Assembly (NCBI RefSeq): GCF_022539665.2
Contig: NC_081335.1
Span: 7,006,001-7,070,000, forward strand
Length of the DNA stretch: 64,000 nt
Direction of reading: 5' to 3'
From: Daphnia carinata
Lineage: Eukaryota; Arthropoda; Branchiopoda; Diplostraca; Daphniidae
The notes beneath the pieces were generated by a model. It ran no database searches. It was not told the origin of the DNA and saw nothing but the letters and a program-made list of their open reading frames with translations. The position numbers and the translations under genes were made by a program. This document shows, piece by piece, positions 44,589 through 55,269 of this stretch. Position 1 is the first letter of the stretch. Every line of letters begins with the position of its first letter.

Positions 44589-45363
44589 TATTTAGAAGAG
44601 GCATAAATGCAGTGTGTAGGCACCAAATTTTGACAATCTCTGAAGCGAAACTTATCATAATCTCCATCGAAAGCGGGGTCTCTATCCCTATTAAGCTCAT
44701 TGTCAGACCTGCAATTAGACTTTGCCTTTTTAGCCGGGCAACATCATTTTTTATTTTTCTTTTGGAAACTTAACACGAAAAATTTGGATTTTTAGCACAA
44801 ACAACAAGTTTGGAGGCTTATAATGTACCTTTAAGTTTGCAGCATTATATGAACCGAAGTTGATCGTGAGCAAGGTGATTATAAATCAACCGCATTAAGC
44901 TGTGAAGCATCCATGAGGAACGGGGTACAACTTGCATAAATAGAGGCCATGTTGACAAGAAGGAGAAAAGGCATCTAGAACGGCCAAAGAACCAAAGTCA
45001 ATAAAAAAACAAAAGGAAGCAGCTCGACCGTTGATGGGATTATTGATTAAAATCTCTACATAAAATAACAGAATATGTCTACCTTTGAAGTGGTTAGAAA
45101 AATCCGTTTGCTCCACAAAAAAAAACGTGAGCTTGCACCATCCCCTTAAAATACAGTAGGTTGTTTGACACTAAATGAGAAATCCATCAAGAATCACACA
45201 AGAAAAAGAATCAACAATCCATCCACAATCAACAATCCTACAAATGAAAAAAAGCCCCCTTGTAGATGCAAAATGGAGAACAAATTTAACACTTGCTGAT
45301 ATATCAAAACTGAGGTATGAGCGACGCTAGGTCCTTGAAAAGCCTTGAAGGCTAAGGAAAACC

Positions 45364-45654
45364 TCATGTAAAAAATTGATAATCAGGTTGACCGCACGCA
45401 TTTTCTAGTTCTAGGTCCCTAAACACACAATGTAAATCTTCATAAAAATTTACATTATACTTACATTGGAATACTTTGCAATATTTTATCCATAAACAAT
45501 TTGACATTAATAAGTTATCCCAGATCACCAAAATGTACCTGTCACTACTAATGTTGTCAAGTTTCTCCCCGATATAATGTTCCTCGATTGTCGTCCATTT
45601 TCCTGATTGCGTTTGAGATTTCATGCCTAACAAATCCTTCCTTGTGGTAGACAC
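45364..45654 (-). CDS. Accessory 5' ORF of CACTA III, 96 codons
   Basis: The open frame MSTTRKDLLGMKSQTQSGKW continues TTIEEHYIGEKLDNISSDRY and aligns with the 13503-13745 exon of copy I. The latter half encodes sequence that is non-coding in copy I. The role is unknown; it is conserved only within this transposon family. Confidence 0.4.
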   Translation of the reverse strand: MSTTRKDLLGMKSQTQSGKWTTIEEHYIGEKLDNISSDRYILVIWDNLLMSNCLWIKYCKVFQCKYNVNFYEDLHCVFRDLELENACGQPDYQFFT

Positions 45655-45999
45655 CTAGTGCTCTACCATATAGCAGAGGACTGTTAGATACCTTACCAAT
45701 CTTCTACTTGTTGAAAGCAGAAAAAGTTTTCTACCATTCCCCTTCCTTTTCAGTTCTACCACGTATGGTAGTCGTAAGGTAGCGAAAAGGTAGTAGGCAA
45801 AAATTGAGAGTGTAGGTCTACAGCAGATTAACATTCACCTTTTTTAAGTAGAGTTTCTCCAGCTACCCAGAGTCTTGCTCACATGGGTTTGTATGGTTTA
45901 CGCAGGCTAAGTAAGAGTGGAGGTCGATCTTGCAATAGGGCAAGATCAGGAAGCAGTGCCATCGGTATTCTCTTTTATACAAGTAATTGGACAAGTAAA

Positions 46000-47340
46000 T
46001 GGATTGGAAAACTGTGAATGGACATGGATCGTAATGCCCCTGTACGTTGCGCTTTGCGGGGTTGTATGAGATTAATGCTAGAATTGAGAAGTTGGAAAAA
46101 CGGATTGACGAAAAAGAAAGAAAAAGTGCACGAGAAGTACAAGTAGAGGATCACAGCCCCGTTGGAGACACCAGCCACGATATGCTGCCCAGACGGATTG
46201 CATGAGTAGGTGTGATTCTCCCGGCGGAGAGGTTAATAAGCTGGGATGTGCTGGAGTTATTCTCGGTAGATCCATCGCAAGGTCCAGTAGAAGAGAAAGC
46301 CACTGGTGGCTCTTTCAGAGTTGGCACCAAGTCCGCTTTCCCCTTCTGCATCTTGGATATGCAGCATGCCACTAAACAAAACGGCTGTGAAGCGTACCTG
46401 ATGAAATACGCCCAGGAGATAACGACTGCGTTACATGCCATTGCTCCAGGTTTTGGCATTTTTGAAACAATCATGTTAGTTGGTCGTTCCATGCTGTCGA
46501 AAACAGATTAACCTTTGTGGGCCAGAGTCTCATTATCGCCTATCATCAAAAGCTGAACGAACGAGACGCCAGTCGCTGAATCGACTATAATTCGGGATTG
46601 TTTGCCAGCTATTGTGCTCTGTGCAAGCGGCAAAGGGATGGCTTGAATTAAGATATTGCATCCTTGTTTTCAATCGGATAGGAGCTTTGCTATATGGAAT
46701 AGCCTCTTAGAGTGTGTTCCGCCACAGCGATTAATGTATAAGCGACGACAATCGTGTTATCGAAATCGAGGTAAATGGATAGCGCCCCAGTTTTTGGTGA
46801 AGGATTGTGCAGTGTAGAGCACCACCAGAAGCTCTAGTTGGTTGATGTGGTGTTAGATATCGGCTGACGTCTCAGGGCCTGTACCTAACCTGTCTTCCAA
46901 TGGAAACCCCAACCTAAACGGTATTCGTTTGAATAGATCGTAAATTTCGGGTCAGACGACCATCCACCATTTTAAACCGGCGAACCCATCGGAGTTTAAA
47001 ATTGTCTTAATCTCAAGACTGTCAGAGGAAAAAATGTGAATGCAAAATGTGTTGCAAGCATCTACAATGGACTTGCGAAAACTGGACCGCTGAACTGGCC
47101 CATGCAAAATGGGCTGGTACAGTAGCTACATCATTTAGCAGTGGTGACTTCCATCTTAAAAGGCTTTAGCAAAGGGCTGTTAGTTTTTTATTCTTATCTG
47201 TAGGTAGAGAAAAGGATATCGCTTTAGTGTTCAAGAGCATACCCAGGCATTCTAAAAAAATTTTGGGACCGTCAGCTATCTTCCATTTATTTATTTAATA
47301 GCCCAAGCTCCAGAGGGGTGATAACGCCACATGGACATCG
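46000..47340 (-). pseudogene. DIRS-like retroelement relic: RNase H and C-terminal pol
   Basis: Minus-strand fragments in shifting frames read LDFDNTIVVAYTLIAVAEHT (RNase H active region) near 46750, a linker near 46600, SWAYFIRYASQPFCLVACCI with SKMQKGKADLV near 46400, and PRITPAHPSLLTSPPGESH near 46230. This order matches the RNase H to tyrosine-recombinase linker region of DIRS-type elements. Multiple stops and shifts show it is dead. The plus-strand open frame at 46212-46511 is its antisense. Confidence 0.6.
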
Positions 47341-47699
47341 TTCCGTAGCCCCTTGTCGGTACCGTCCAAAGGCATAATATGGTAAAGTTTACTTAAATCT
47401 ATGTTCACAATTTTTCCATTCAAATGTGGTTAGTAGTTAAGTCGTAAACACATTTTTTGAAAATGAAAAAATTCAAGGAAAAACCAATTAATAGCGAAAA
47501 AATGGACATCTGGTCATAGATAAAGACCACTGGTTCGTGGTGTACTATGCTTTTAGCCCTATCCCTACTGACGCAGAAAAAGCCAAATGCTTACTCTAGT
47601 TACAGTGCCTCTCGCGGACAAAGGAAAGAACTACATGCATGAACGCCAATAGAAATAGGGTTGAGGGACTTTTGGCGGGCGTTGAAAACTAGTATATGT

Positions 47700-49300
47700 T
47701 TATATGTAGGCTAGTTCATTATTATTAACATTTGATAAATAATGTTTATAGGACTAATATTATAATGTTATGTCCTGTTGCTAACAAAGTTACTAATAAT
47801 AAAAAATCAATTTTAAGTATATTCCACCATGAAAGACCTTTTTTTATGAGTCTGTGATTAATGTGATGTGTCTGTGGTTGATGTTAATGACTAAGTCACT
47901 AAACCTTTTTAAATGAATCGAAATTTTTTTACTTCAAATTTTCATCGAACATGGAAACCATGCCAGTTTATTTTCATACAAAACTATCACATGTTTTGCA
48001 CATCACAGAACACGAGTTAACTCATCCAAGAGTCAGTTTCGGTCATTAATACGATAAATTGGCCTTTTTTCATTAGTTTAGGTTCTATTTTTTAAATTTT
48101 TCTTAATGTTGGCTTTTCTCTTTTTCTGTTCTTCGGTGCATTCGTCCACTTCTTTTTACTTTGTGATTTGATTTTATCGCGTTTTTTAATTGACTTAGCA
48201 AGCAATTCACATCGTTTTTTCCTATTATAATACAGAAAGGCAAAAATTTTTGAAGATCTTAAATTTTTTTTGTCAAATTGAAATTTTACCTTAACTCCTT
48301 CAGCTCTTTGCAGAGAACCTCTCCATGCCTGTTTCCCTTCAATGCTTCTTGCCTTCTCAACTTCACCTTTGCCTTCCAAGATTTTCACTTTTTCTTTGAC
48401 GTTTTTTTAAATTTTAATCATTGCTGCTTTTGGATATAAAGAGGTCTTTTTCAGAATGGGTAATGGAGTAATTAGTTCTCCAAATCAAATTTGCTGAAAA
48501 CCAGGCGGCCTTCACTGTTGAAAATTGGCTTTGGCAGTGTACTTGTTATTCTTGGCTCAGAAATTTCTGTTTTGGCAAACTCTGTATGATCAGGTGTTGA
48601 TGACACAGATGCTGCCTTGGTGGTTTGTGAAAGTTTTGCAATTTTGAGTCCTCTTTTTATTTTTCCATTTTAGTTTCTTCTCCTTCAATTTATTTAATTT
48701 CTGTTCAAGTTAGACGTTCATTTACTCCCTGAAAATAGATGATGTAAGCTGGCTGGCTGGTCTTCCTTAAATATAAAGATTAACACATACCTGTGAATTA
48801 CGAGAGCTTAGCTGCTAGACAAACTTGCAGTTCTTTCAGGATTGGAAGTATGGTCCCTGGTATAAATTTTTTGGGTAGAACTATTGTGGTCCACACCAAC
48901 TTTGTTACTATTGAGATCTTGAACTATAGAAACACCCAGAGTTAGAATATTGGTTAGCAAGCTAGAAATGAAAAGACCTTCAGAAGAGTTACTTTTTATG
49001 AGAAACGATGTCAATGGGTCCTCGCTTTTTATCAGGCTCTTGATTTTTTGGATCAATTTTCTTCAAATTTTGTTAGACGCACGACACTTTCAAGTTCTTG
49101 TTTCCCTTTTTTTCCATTTACCAAAGCTGCCTGTCATATTGTAAGCTTTAAATTCAAATATTATTTACTTTGGTCATTCAACATTATAACAGATCACTCC
49201 ATAAATCAAACTGTACAAACCTATCCTATTCTTATTTTCTTTAGGGAACGACATTTTCAAGCCAAATCCAGCTTCAGGACGCCACAAACTGCCACGAACA
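47700..49300 (-). repeat. Partial copy of the long-TIR element
   Basis: 47700-48780 parallels 21.25-22.33 plus 31.6-31.87 kb, and 48790-49300 parallels 32.5-32.95 kb, ending in the AAGCCAAATCCAGCTTCAGG module. The uninterrupted counterpart of the element B insertion site is visible at about 48545 (CAGTGTACTTGTTATTCTTGG). A minus-strand frame 49056-48808 retains EDLNSNKVGV-like coding (VQDLNSNKVGVD). It separates the DIRS RNase H from the DIRS RT. Confidence 0.7.
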
Positions 49301-50480
49301 ATGGCGGTTGGTGGAAAGCTACTTACACTTTCAGTAGTGATCAAAACCTCCACTAGATGGCAGTACAATCAGAGTAAGGATCCAAAACATCGTAGGAAGG
49401 GTACCCTAAATTTTTGCGTCAGCAGCCCATGTTATTTCTCTTATGGACATAACGAACCAGTCGTCTTTATCTATGATCTGGTGTTGCGAATGCGTCTACT
49501 ACGCCTGATGAGGAAGGACCTCCTCATACTCCTTGCCCTATCCTGTAGTGATTCTCACCGGTGATAGAAGCGACCTCACCTGGTATATCACGATGACAGG
49601 CAGCATTCTGTAATCACCCCAAAAATATAGAAGTTAAATTACACGTTTCAGTCGAAGCCTCGTCTTAGCCTCACACCTCTAGACGCGTGCAAAGCATAAG
49701 TTTACCACGCTTGTCGGAGACCCCAAAGGCCTCCGCAACCTCGGGTGTACTACATTAGACATGGTCTTTAAAACTTGAGGTATTGAAGATACAAGCTTCG
49801 AGAAAAAAATATGGCGTTCAGATTTCATTAAACTATTTACGTATGTGTTTAAAAATCCTAAACTAAATTTAATTTTATTGAAATCCGATTGATTGGGGGA
49901 TGGAGTGGGCAAAGTAGCTTAAAAAAAGGAAAATAGGAGGGGCTTGTCTATGAGGATTGGCTTATCAATTGCCATTATAAAAAGGAGACAGCAGACAACA
50001 CTCTTGTACTCTCAGGTTTAGCCTTTGCTTACGATTCTCTTCCGTAACTTAGCAACCTAGGCCCCGTCCTAAAAATATCATTTGCGTGCGATATCACCCC
50101 CAAAACTATGCCCAATACTTTCCAACAGAAGGTCATCTTTTAAATCGCTTATAAATCTTAAACTGCTAATCCTAAAAAATTAAAATAAGCCGGAGAATTG
50201 AAAAGGGAAGAACTAATTTTTTGTATTATTACCACAGCGGTTTTCAGTAAGGGGTTTTCGAGCGATAAGAAAAATTTTGAATAAAAAAGATGATAAAATA
50301 GCTGTATTTATAATTTTTGCTAACACGCGAACTACACGAATAGTTTTAGGACATTTTTTTTAATTAATGCCTAAATGTAGAATGAAATTTCACGTCACAC
50401 AGCTTTTTTTTTTATTTTAATTTCATAAATACCTTTCCCAGTTATTGCGGTTGTCCAATATGGTACGTGTCCAGTTGGGG
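49301..50480. other. Interval without recognisable gene
   Basis: No frame has protein-like support. Short ORFs at 49.3-49.9 kb have no conserved motif. Confidence 0.4.
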
Positions 50481-50541
50481 TCCGCTGTTCTCTACTGTTT
50501 GCTGTTCTATATAAACCGTAGAAAACGATAAATCTCTGGAG

Positions 50542-50919
50542 CTATGGGAAATGAAAAATAAGCAATGTGGGGGTCGATCTTAGCCATGAAATCTCCTTGA
50601 CGTACAGGAGCAGATTCAGTACCGTAACAATGAACTCCATCTTAGAATGCTTATATCGCTCAAAACCGTGTAAAGCTTTAGAATTTATTACTGGGCGCCC
50701 GACTAGCAAAAGATAACTGGCGAAAGCCTGGTGGAATGTTGTGGTCATTTTCATACCTTTTGATAAAAATATTGAAAAGGAGGGCCGAAAAAATATGTAC
50801 GCGATGTAAAAAAGTATTGCGATGCACGCCGCCCGCCCCCCTGGTAACGATGCTGGTAGAGAAACTGTCATCAGCAATTGATCTCCATTAAGCCGAGAAA
50901 AAAGAGAGTCTACCTCCAA
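50542..50919 (-). pseudogene. DIRS-like reverse transcriptase relic
   Basis: The 125-codon minus frame ends in GRPVINSKALHGFERYKHSK and MEFIVTVLNLLLYVKE, matching the RT segment R-V-NLK-LN-F---HFKME before the catalytic block. The upstream part reads partly in another frame (the GGRLSFL and PPFQYF blocks). The catalytic aspartates are not seen. It belongs with the gag piece just upstream. Confidence 0.6.
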
Positions 50920-51134
50920 TGTGGGTGTCGTTAAACTTCCTTGGTTTGTGTATTGGTGGCAAGAAAGTAAGCTTATTCTTGTTGCAGCGACTCATGATGT
51001 GATCACAAGACGGTGAATGCGGTTGCGTCTTGTGTGGATTTCTCGAATGGCACAGCTGCTGCTGTGAAGAGCGATGTGATCTCCCCCTTTACCCGTTCTA
51101 CGGAAGTTGGAGTATCCGCTGCGACGTGTTTTGA

Positions 51135-52052
51135 CTAATTTTCGCTTCTCGTCGGCGACTCTTCGTGAGCGCCTTCAAAAAGTAAGCGCTGAAGGACCGA
51201 GTTTTCTCGCGATTCGAAAAAAAGGCTTGGTATGGTCAAAAGGGGCATAAAATCAGGAGCTGTTTGGTGTACAATATTTCGGTACCGACACTTGGTGAAA
51301 TCGTGGGAAACCGTGACGCGGATATGTAGGGCGGATTTGACAGCTTTTGCCACCGAGTCGGTAAGAGCCATGTGGCTCCAAAGGCAAGCCAGAGGAAATC
51401 ATAACACCGGTGATGTCCAGCACCTTGTATTGCGTAGACTGCCAGATTTTCTTGAAAATCGGGGATTTCAGCCATTGTATTTTTAGTGCGATGTAGCGAG
51501 CGGGTAACCGAATCATGAAGTAGCGGACATTCAGGCGAAAAGGTGACCACGAACGAAGGGGTAAAGATCTCACGTATGGTTTTTGCTTCGGAAGCCGAAA
51601 ACGCTTTAGTCATCCATTTTCTAATGGCTCATGTTGTGTCACCACGGATCAGTAGCTGCCGAGATGGGCGGGGGTACTTTTTTAAGATTAGACTCGGGAA
51701 GAGGTATCTGCTAGACATCCAATGGGCGACGGTTGGATGATCTCCTTGGAAAGGCTGCGGGATACGTTAGAACGACTGCGACCGATCCGGGGAGTTTCTT
51801 AGAACGATCCGGTAGGCGTGCTTCGACCAGCTAGGGAAAGATTGTCCTAAATTCTAGAATCAAAAGATATGGCCATGGAGCGTGGGTAGTCTCGCTATCA
51901 ACAAATACGGCCACGGTTGCGTGGTTTTCCATTTGAATGCGCCGTGATGGTGACCAGTCGGGTGAAGAGCTGAAGAATGTGGATCGGCAAAATAGGTCAA
52001 AACCTAATTTGGCAACAGCCTGAGTACCATTCGCGCCGTATGTTATTCCCAA
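51135..52052 (-). pseudogene. DIRS-like gag relic
   Basis: 51371-51135 reads VKSALHIRVTVSHDFTKCRY, then RNIVHQTAPDFMPLL and ESRENSVLQRLLFEGAHEES, a gag C-terminal pattern known in DIRS-type elements. Further gag-like pieces (MIRLPARYIALKIQWLK, SPDWSPSRRIQMENH) lie upstream to about 52050 in alternating frames. Stops and shifts abound. Confidence 0.5.
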
Positions 52053-52791
52053 CCGCTCTCAAGTTCTGTTATACCAATGCCAATCGCCTGCTAACAGTAC
52101 AGCGTTCGTCTTTCGATCTGTCAAACTTAAAGCTTACAATCGTTTTCGAATCTATTGTTTCTTCGTGCCACACCACATATACTAAACGTCTATCAATAAA
52201 TTTATTGCTGCTTACCATAGCAAGGCAACCAGAGCAATCGACATCAGGTTCTCATTTCGCGAGAAAAGAATGTCTGATGTGGTACGACACCCAAGTCTCC
52301 CGCCAGAGGCGCTGCCTGGGTGCCAGACTGTTTTTTTACTTTGAAGAACTGAATACATGGGTCAACACCACAGTTAGAGTCGAAGCGAGTCCGCTTCGAG
52401 TGCAATTACCAACTTCTATTTCTTTTCCACAAATCTTCTGCTATTTTATGCATGATATGTAAGGAAAACGCGCAACAAATTATGTCTATTTCTTTGCATC
52501 ACATTTTACACAATTGCCTCAGAATGGGCCAGGTTTTAGCAATAGACGATTTCAGATCCATTAATAAGGTCGAATCTTTTTGGCCCTTAATAGTGCTAAG
52601 TCACGGTAAGTTTTTCTCTTCCGTTTAAGTAGAAGTTTATCAACGTAGAGTTTTCTAAAGTGTGATTCTGAGATCATTCAACATAAAACGAAATACAAAC
52701 TCTCAAAGGTGTTGAATGAAGTTTCTATTTAGACAAATATTTTTATTGAATGCGTAAAAGGTATCAGTTCTGTAATGAATACCATTAATAA
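52053..52791. other. Interval downstream of the methyltransferase gene
   Basis: This contains the presumed 3' UTR of the minus-strand gene ending at 52792 and the edge of the DIRS relic. No separate gene is supported. Confidence 0.4.
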
Positions 52792-52953
52792 TTATTCATA
52801 TAGTCGAAGATTCTGCAGGAAATCCTTAACATAAACAACTTCACGTGAAAAAGCCATTTCAATATGACCAAACTTGACAAATTTGTTGTTCTTCATGAGA
52901 CGACTGATGGCAGCTTCCCCTTCAGGTGTGTGGTCCCATTCGACAGTCAACGT
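52792..52953 (-). CDS. Star-like/FkbM methyltransferase, terminal exon
   Basis: The acceptor (ATTACAG, 52960-52954) precedes TLTVEWDHTPEGEAAISRLM, then KFVKFGHIEMAFSREVVYVK and DFLQNLRLYE with a TAA at 52794-52792. This is the C-terminal part of the Methyltransf_21/FkbM fold as found in arthropod Star-like proteins. It joins in phase 0 to the exon ending at 54156 (DIK|TLTVEW). The intron between them, 52954-54155, holds a hAT MITE. It is fully open, so probably functional. Confidence 0.85.
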   Translation of the reverse strand, partial: TLTVEWDHTPEGEAAISRLMKNNKFVKFGHIEMAFSREVVYVKDFLQNLRLYE

Positions 52954-53045
52954 CTGTAATGAAATTATAATAAGCTGAAGCATTTGAAATAAAAAATGAA
53001 AATTCGAAAAAAAGATTTCTTCTTTTTCAGCAATAAAATACTTAC

Positions 53046-53114
53046 CTGTTTATTATCGCAACTAGAAGTTAAAACTATGTTTACAAACTTAAGGTCGATT
53101 TTGAGACTTGCCAT
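53046..53114 (-). CDS. Possible alternative first exon
   Basis: ATG at 53114 opens 23 codons (MASLKIDLKFVNIVLTSSCD) ending CAG|GTAAGT, phase 0, which would splice cleanly to the terminal exon at 52953. The product would lack the SAM-binding part. Chance cannot be excluded. Confidence 0.3.
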
Positions 53115-53197
53115 AAAAACCGCATTAAAGTAATAACAGCGCCAAATTTACCGTTATTGCTCCCCTACGAACAACAAAAGCCATTCGTGCTCTCATC

Positions 53198-53471
53198 CAG
53201 TGTATTGGATTTGGGCAAATCGAATCCGCAAATCAAATCCAAATCAAATCATTTGCGGATGTCGATTGAATTTGGATTCGATTGGTGAGGTTAGCTTGGA
53301 TTAGGTTAGGTTAGGTTAGGTTAGGTTAGGTTAGGTTAGGTTCGGTTAGGTTACTCGAGGACTCGTGCTGTTTTGAATGATCCAAAAATCCAATCCAAAT
53401 TCGCAAATAATTGGATTTTATTTGGATTTAACTAGTTTTGGCGATTTCGTTTGCCAAAATCCAATACACTG
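53198..53471. mobile_element. hAT-type MITE with 8-bp duplication
   Basis: The inverted ends CAGTGTATTGGATTTGGGCA and, reversed, CAGTGTATTGGATTTTGGCA are flanked by CTCTCATC at 53190-53197 and 53472-53479. An 8-bp duplication with CAGTG ends is diagnostic of the hAT superfamily. The 274-bp body is made of inverted TTGGATTT-like motifs around a central TTAGG array. It lies in the last intron of the methyltransferase gene. Confidence 0.95.
53301..53350 (+). repeat. Interstitial telomere-type array (TTAGG)10
   Basis: Ten consecutive pentamers, nine TTAGG and one TTCGG, form the centre of the hAT MITE. TTAGG is the ancestral arthropod telomere unit. Confidence 0.95.
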
Positions 53472-54155
53472 CTCTCATCTCAAATTCCCTCAAACCCCAG
53501 GCAACTTCACCTTGCAACTAAGTTTTACTTTTAAAAATATTTTGTCACTCCCTCATTCTCTTATTTCTACTTCGTGACTTCCAGACTATCACAATCATGT
53601 TTTAGTAACTAAATTTGAATTATGTTACGCCTATAAATATCGCAGGCAGAGTTCTTTTAATGAAAAGCAGCCTGAAATTAGTAATAGTAATGACCTAGAA
53701 CCACTAAAACTTCTCCGATAGTTTTTGGTAGCCATTCCCTGAAATTTAACTAGACAATTTGTAACTACTTACTCAGCGGGAATAAATTTAAAATGTTTTC
53801 CTGGTTATTTTCGAGACATTTTTTTACAGCGTTTTCTGTTTCTTGCAACTGAGACAAATTGACAGTTTAAAAAATAATGGTTCAATAAGTGTTAATTAGC
53901 ACTCGATTGTTTAATCAAAGTCGGATTTAAAAAAAGATTACAAACCTACTACTACTACCACTACTTAAAAATGTTCTAAGACTATTAATGTTCTAAAACT
54001 CGCTCTTTGGCGTTAGCACTGGATATTGTTACATATTGTGTGTAGGAATGAAAGAATGAAGATTTATCTCATAGACTAGGTAAAGTTTAACATGTTAATA
54101 ATAATTTACATATAATTTTAATATGCTACAGATTGATTTATAATTATTGGGTTAC

Positions 54156-54410
54156 CTTAATATCAACTTTGTGCCAAGGTATTGTCTTTAGAATTTTAAA
54201 TTCGGAACCTTCAACGTCTAAACTGAAATAATCAATTTCAGTTTTGCCGATTGCAACCAAAATAGAATACAATGGAAAACATTGCACGCTGTACACGTTG
54301 TCTGTTTCATTGTAGGATGGTTTTTGGTTAACATTATTTTTTTCGTTTTTGGTCTGCTTCTTGTTGTCGATAATGGAACTCAACAGCGCATTGGTTGCAT
54401 CGTAGAGAAC
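54156..54410 (-). CDS. Star-like/FkbM methyltransferase, middle exon
   Basis: After TATGTAG the exon reads VLYDATNALLSSIIDNKKQT, a polar insert, then VQCFPLYSILVAIGKTEIDY and FSLDVEGSEFKILKTIPWHK. The DVEG motif and the CFPLYS segment are hallmarks of FkbM-type proteins of the Star group. It ends ATTAAG|GTAACC. It is 255 nt with both borders in phase 0. Star-like proteins in arthropods are membrane-anchored; whether they act as methyltransferases is unproven. Confidence 0.9.
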
Positions 54411-54419
54411 CTACATAAA

Positions 54420-55268
54420 ATAGAGGTTGAATAACCTAAGGTAAATAGTGCCACAAGTTGAATATTATGGATTAAAGAAAAAGTTGGCTCGCAGGAAATT
54501 CAACAGCAGTAATAATTTGCCCAATAAAGAGGTAAGTACATTTGATGATTCTTAGCTTTTAAAATCACTTTTTCTATTTATAACATTACACACAGAAATG
54601 CATGGCAGTATTGCAAATTCTAATCTTTATGTTTAATACCATTTTCAAATATATAGAAACGTAAAGAATTTGAATCAATTAATATAAAAATTCGACCACT
54701 CTTTTATCTCTTAAAATTAAAAAAAATAAAAATGCTCTCGGGGTTTTTACTAATTTAGATTTGATTTTTCTGATAAATCTCCGAAGTTTTTGGGGATTTC
54801 TAACCTGAAATTATTTTCTTGATTTAAAATGTTTATTATTGTTACCCCAAATATTCTAAAAGTATTCTTTCTTGTTAGTTGAGAGTTAGATCCTTTGTTT
54901 CAATTGTAATTACAATTCAATGCTCCCATTTGCCCCACACACTTTTACGTTACGCATAGTGGTATTAGGGTGGTGAATTTACAGGTAAGAACGAAGGGAG
55001 AGCGGACTATAGTTGGCTCGGGGCCATGTTGGTAAATGTCGCTTTCAAGGAATACCAAAAAAATTGGAGCCATCCAAAAATTATGAGTTGTATCATAATC
55101 CCGCATCTTTTAAAAGAAAAAGTTCACCCATATGATGCACAAATGCAAATCATGTTACCTACTGTACATACCTTTTTAGCATTGTTACAGCTGAAGATTT
55201 TTTCAAAATAACCATTAGGTCTTTTTCAAAAAGTGTAATTAAGCTTTGGAAAATATACTATTCAAAAT
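54420..55268. other. Intronic AT-rich DNA
   Basis: No repeat terminus or coding block was recognised; a small plus-strand frame at 55026-55211 lacks support. Confidence 0.4.
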
Positions 55269-55269
55269 A

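Larger units (their letters stand above)
42645..45812 (-). mobile_element. CACTA/EnSpm element copy III, internally deleted
   Basis: It begins CACTCTCAGTTTGCG at 42645 and ends TTGAGAGTG at 45812, with a TA duplication (42643-42644 and 45813-45814). It contains SAM-gene remnants, the MASIY first-exon block (44950-44880) and the accessory 5' ORF, but no transposase. A TA-flanked MITE interrupts it at 43771-44588. It lacks an 870-bp segment present in copies I and II between the accessory ORF and the first exon. Confidence 0.85.

Noticed and set aside
46212-46511. 99-codon plus-strand ORF that looks protein-like
   Set aside because: It is the complement of the DIRS C-terminal pol relic; the minus-strand reading matches a known pattern.
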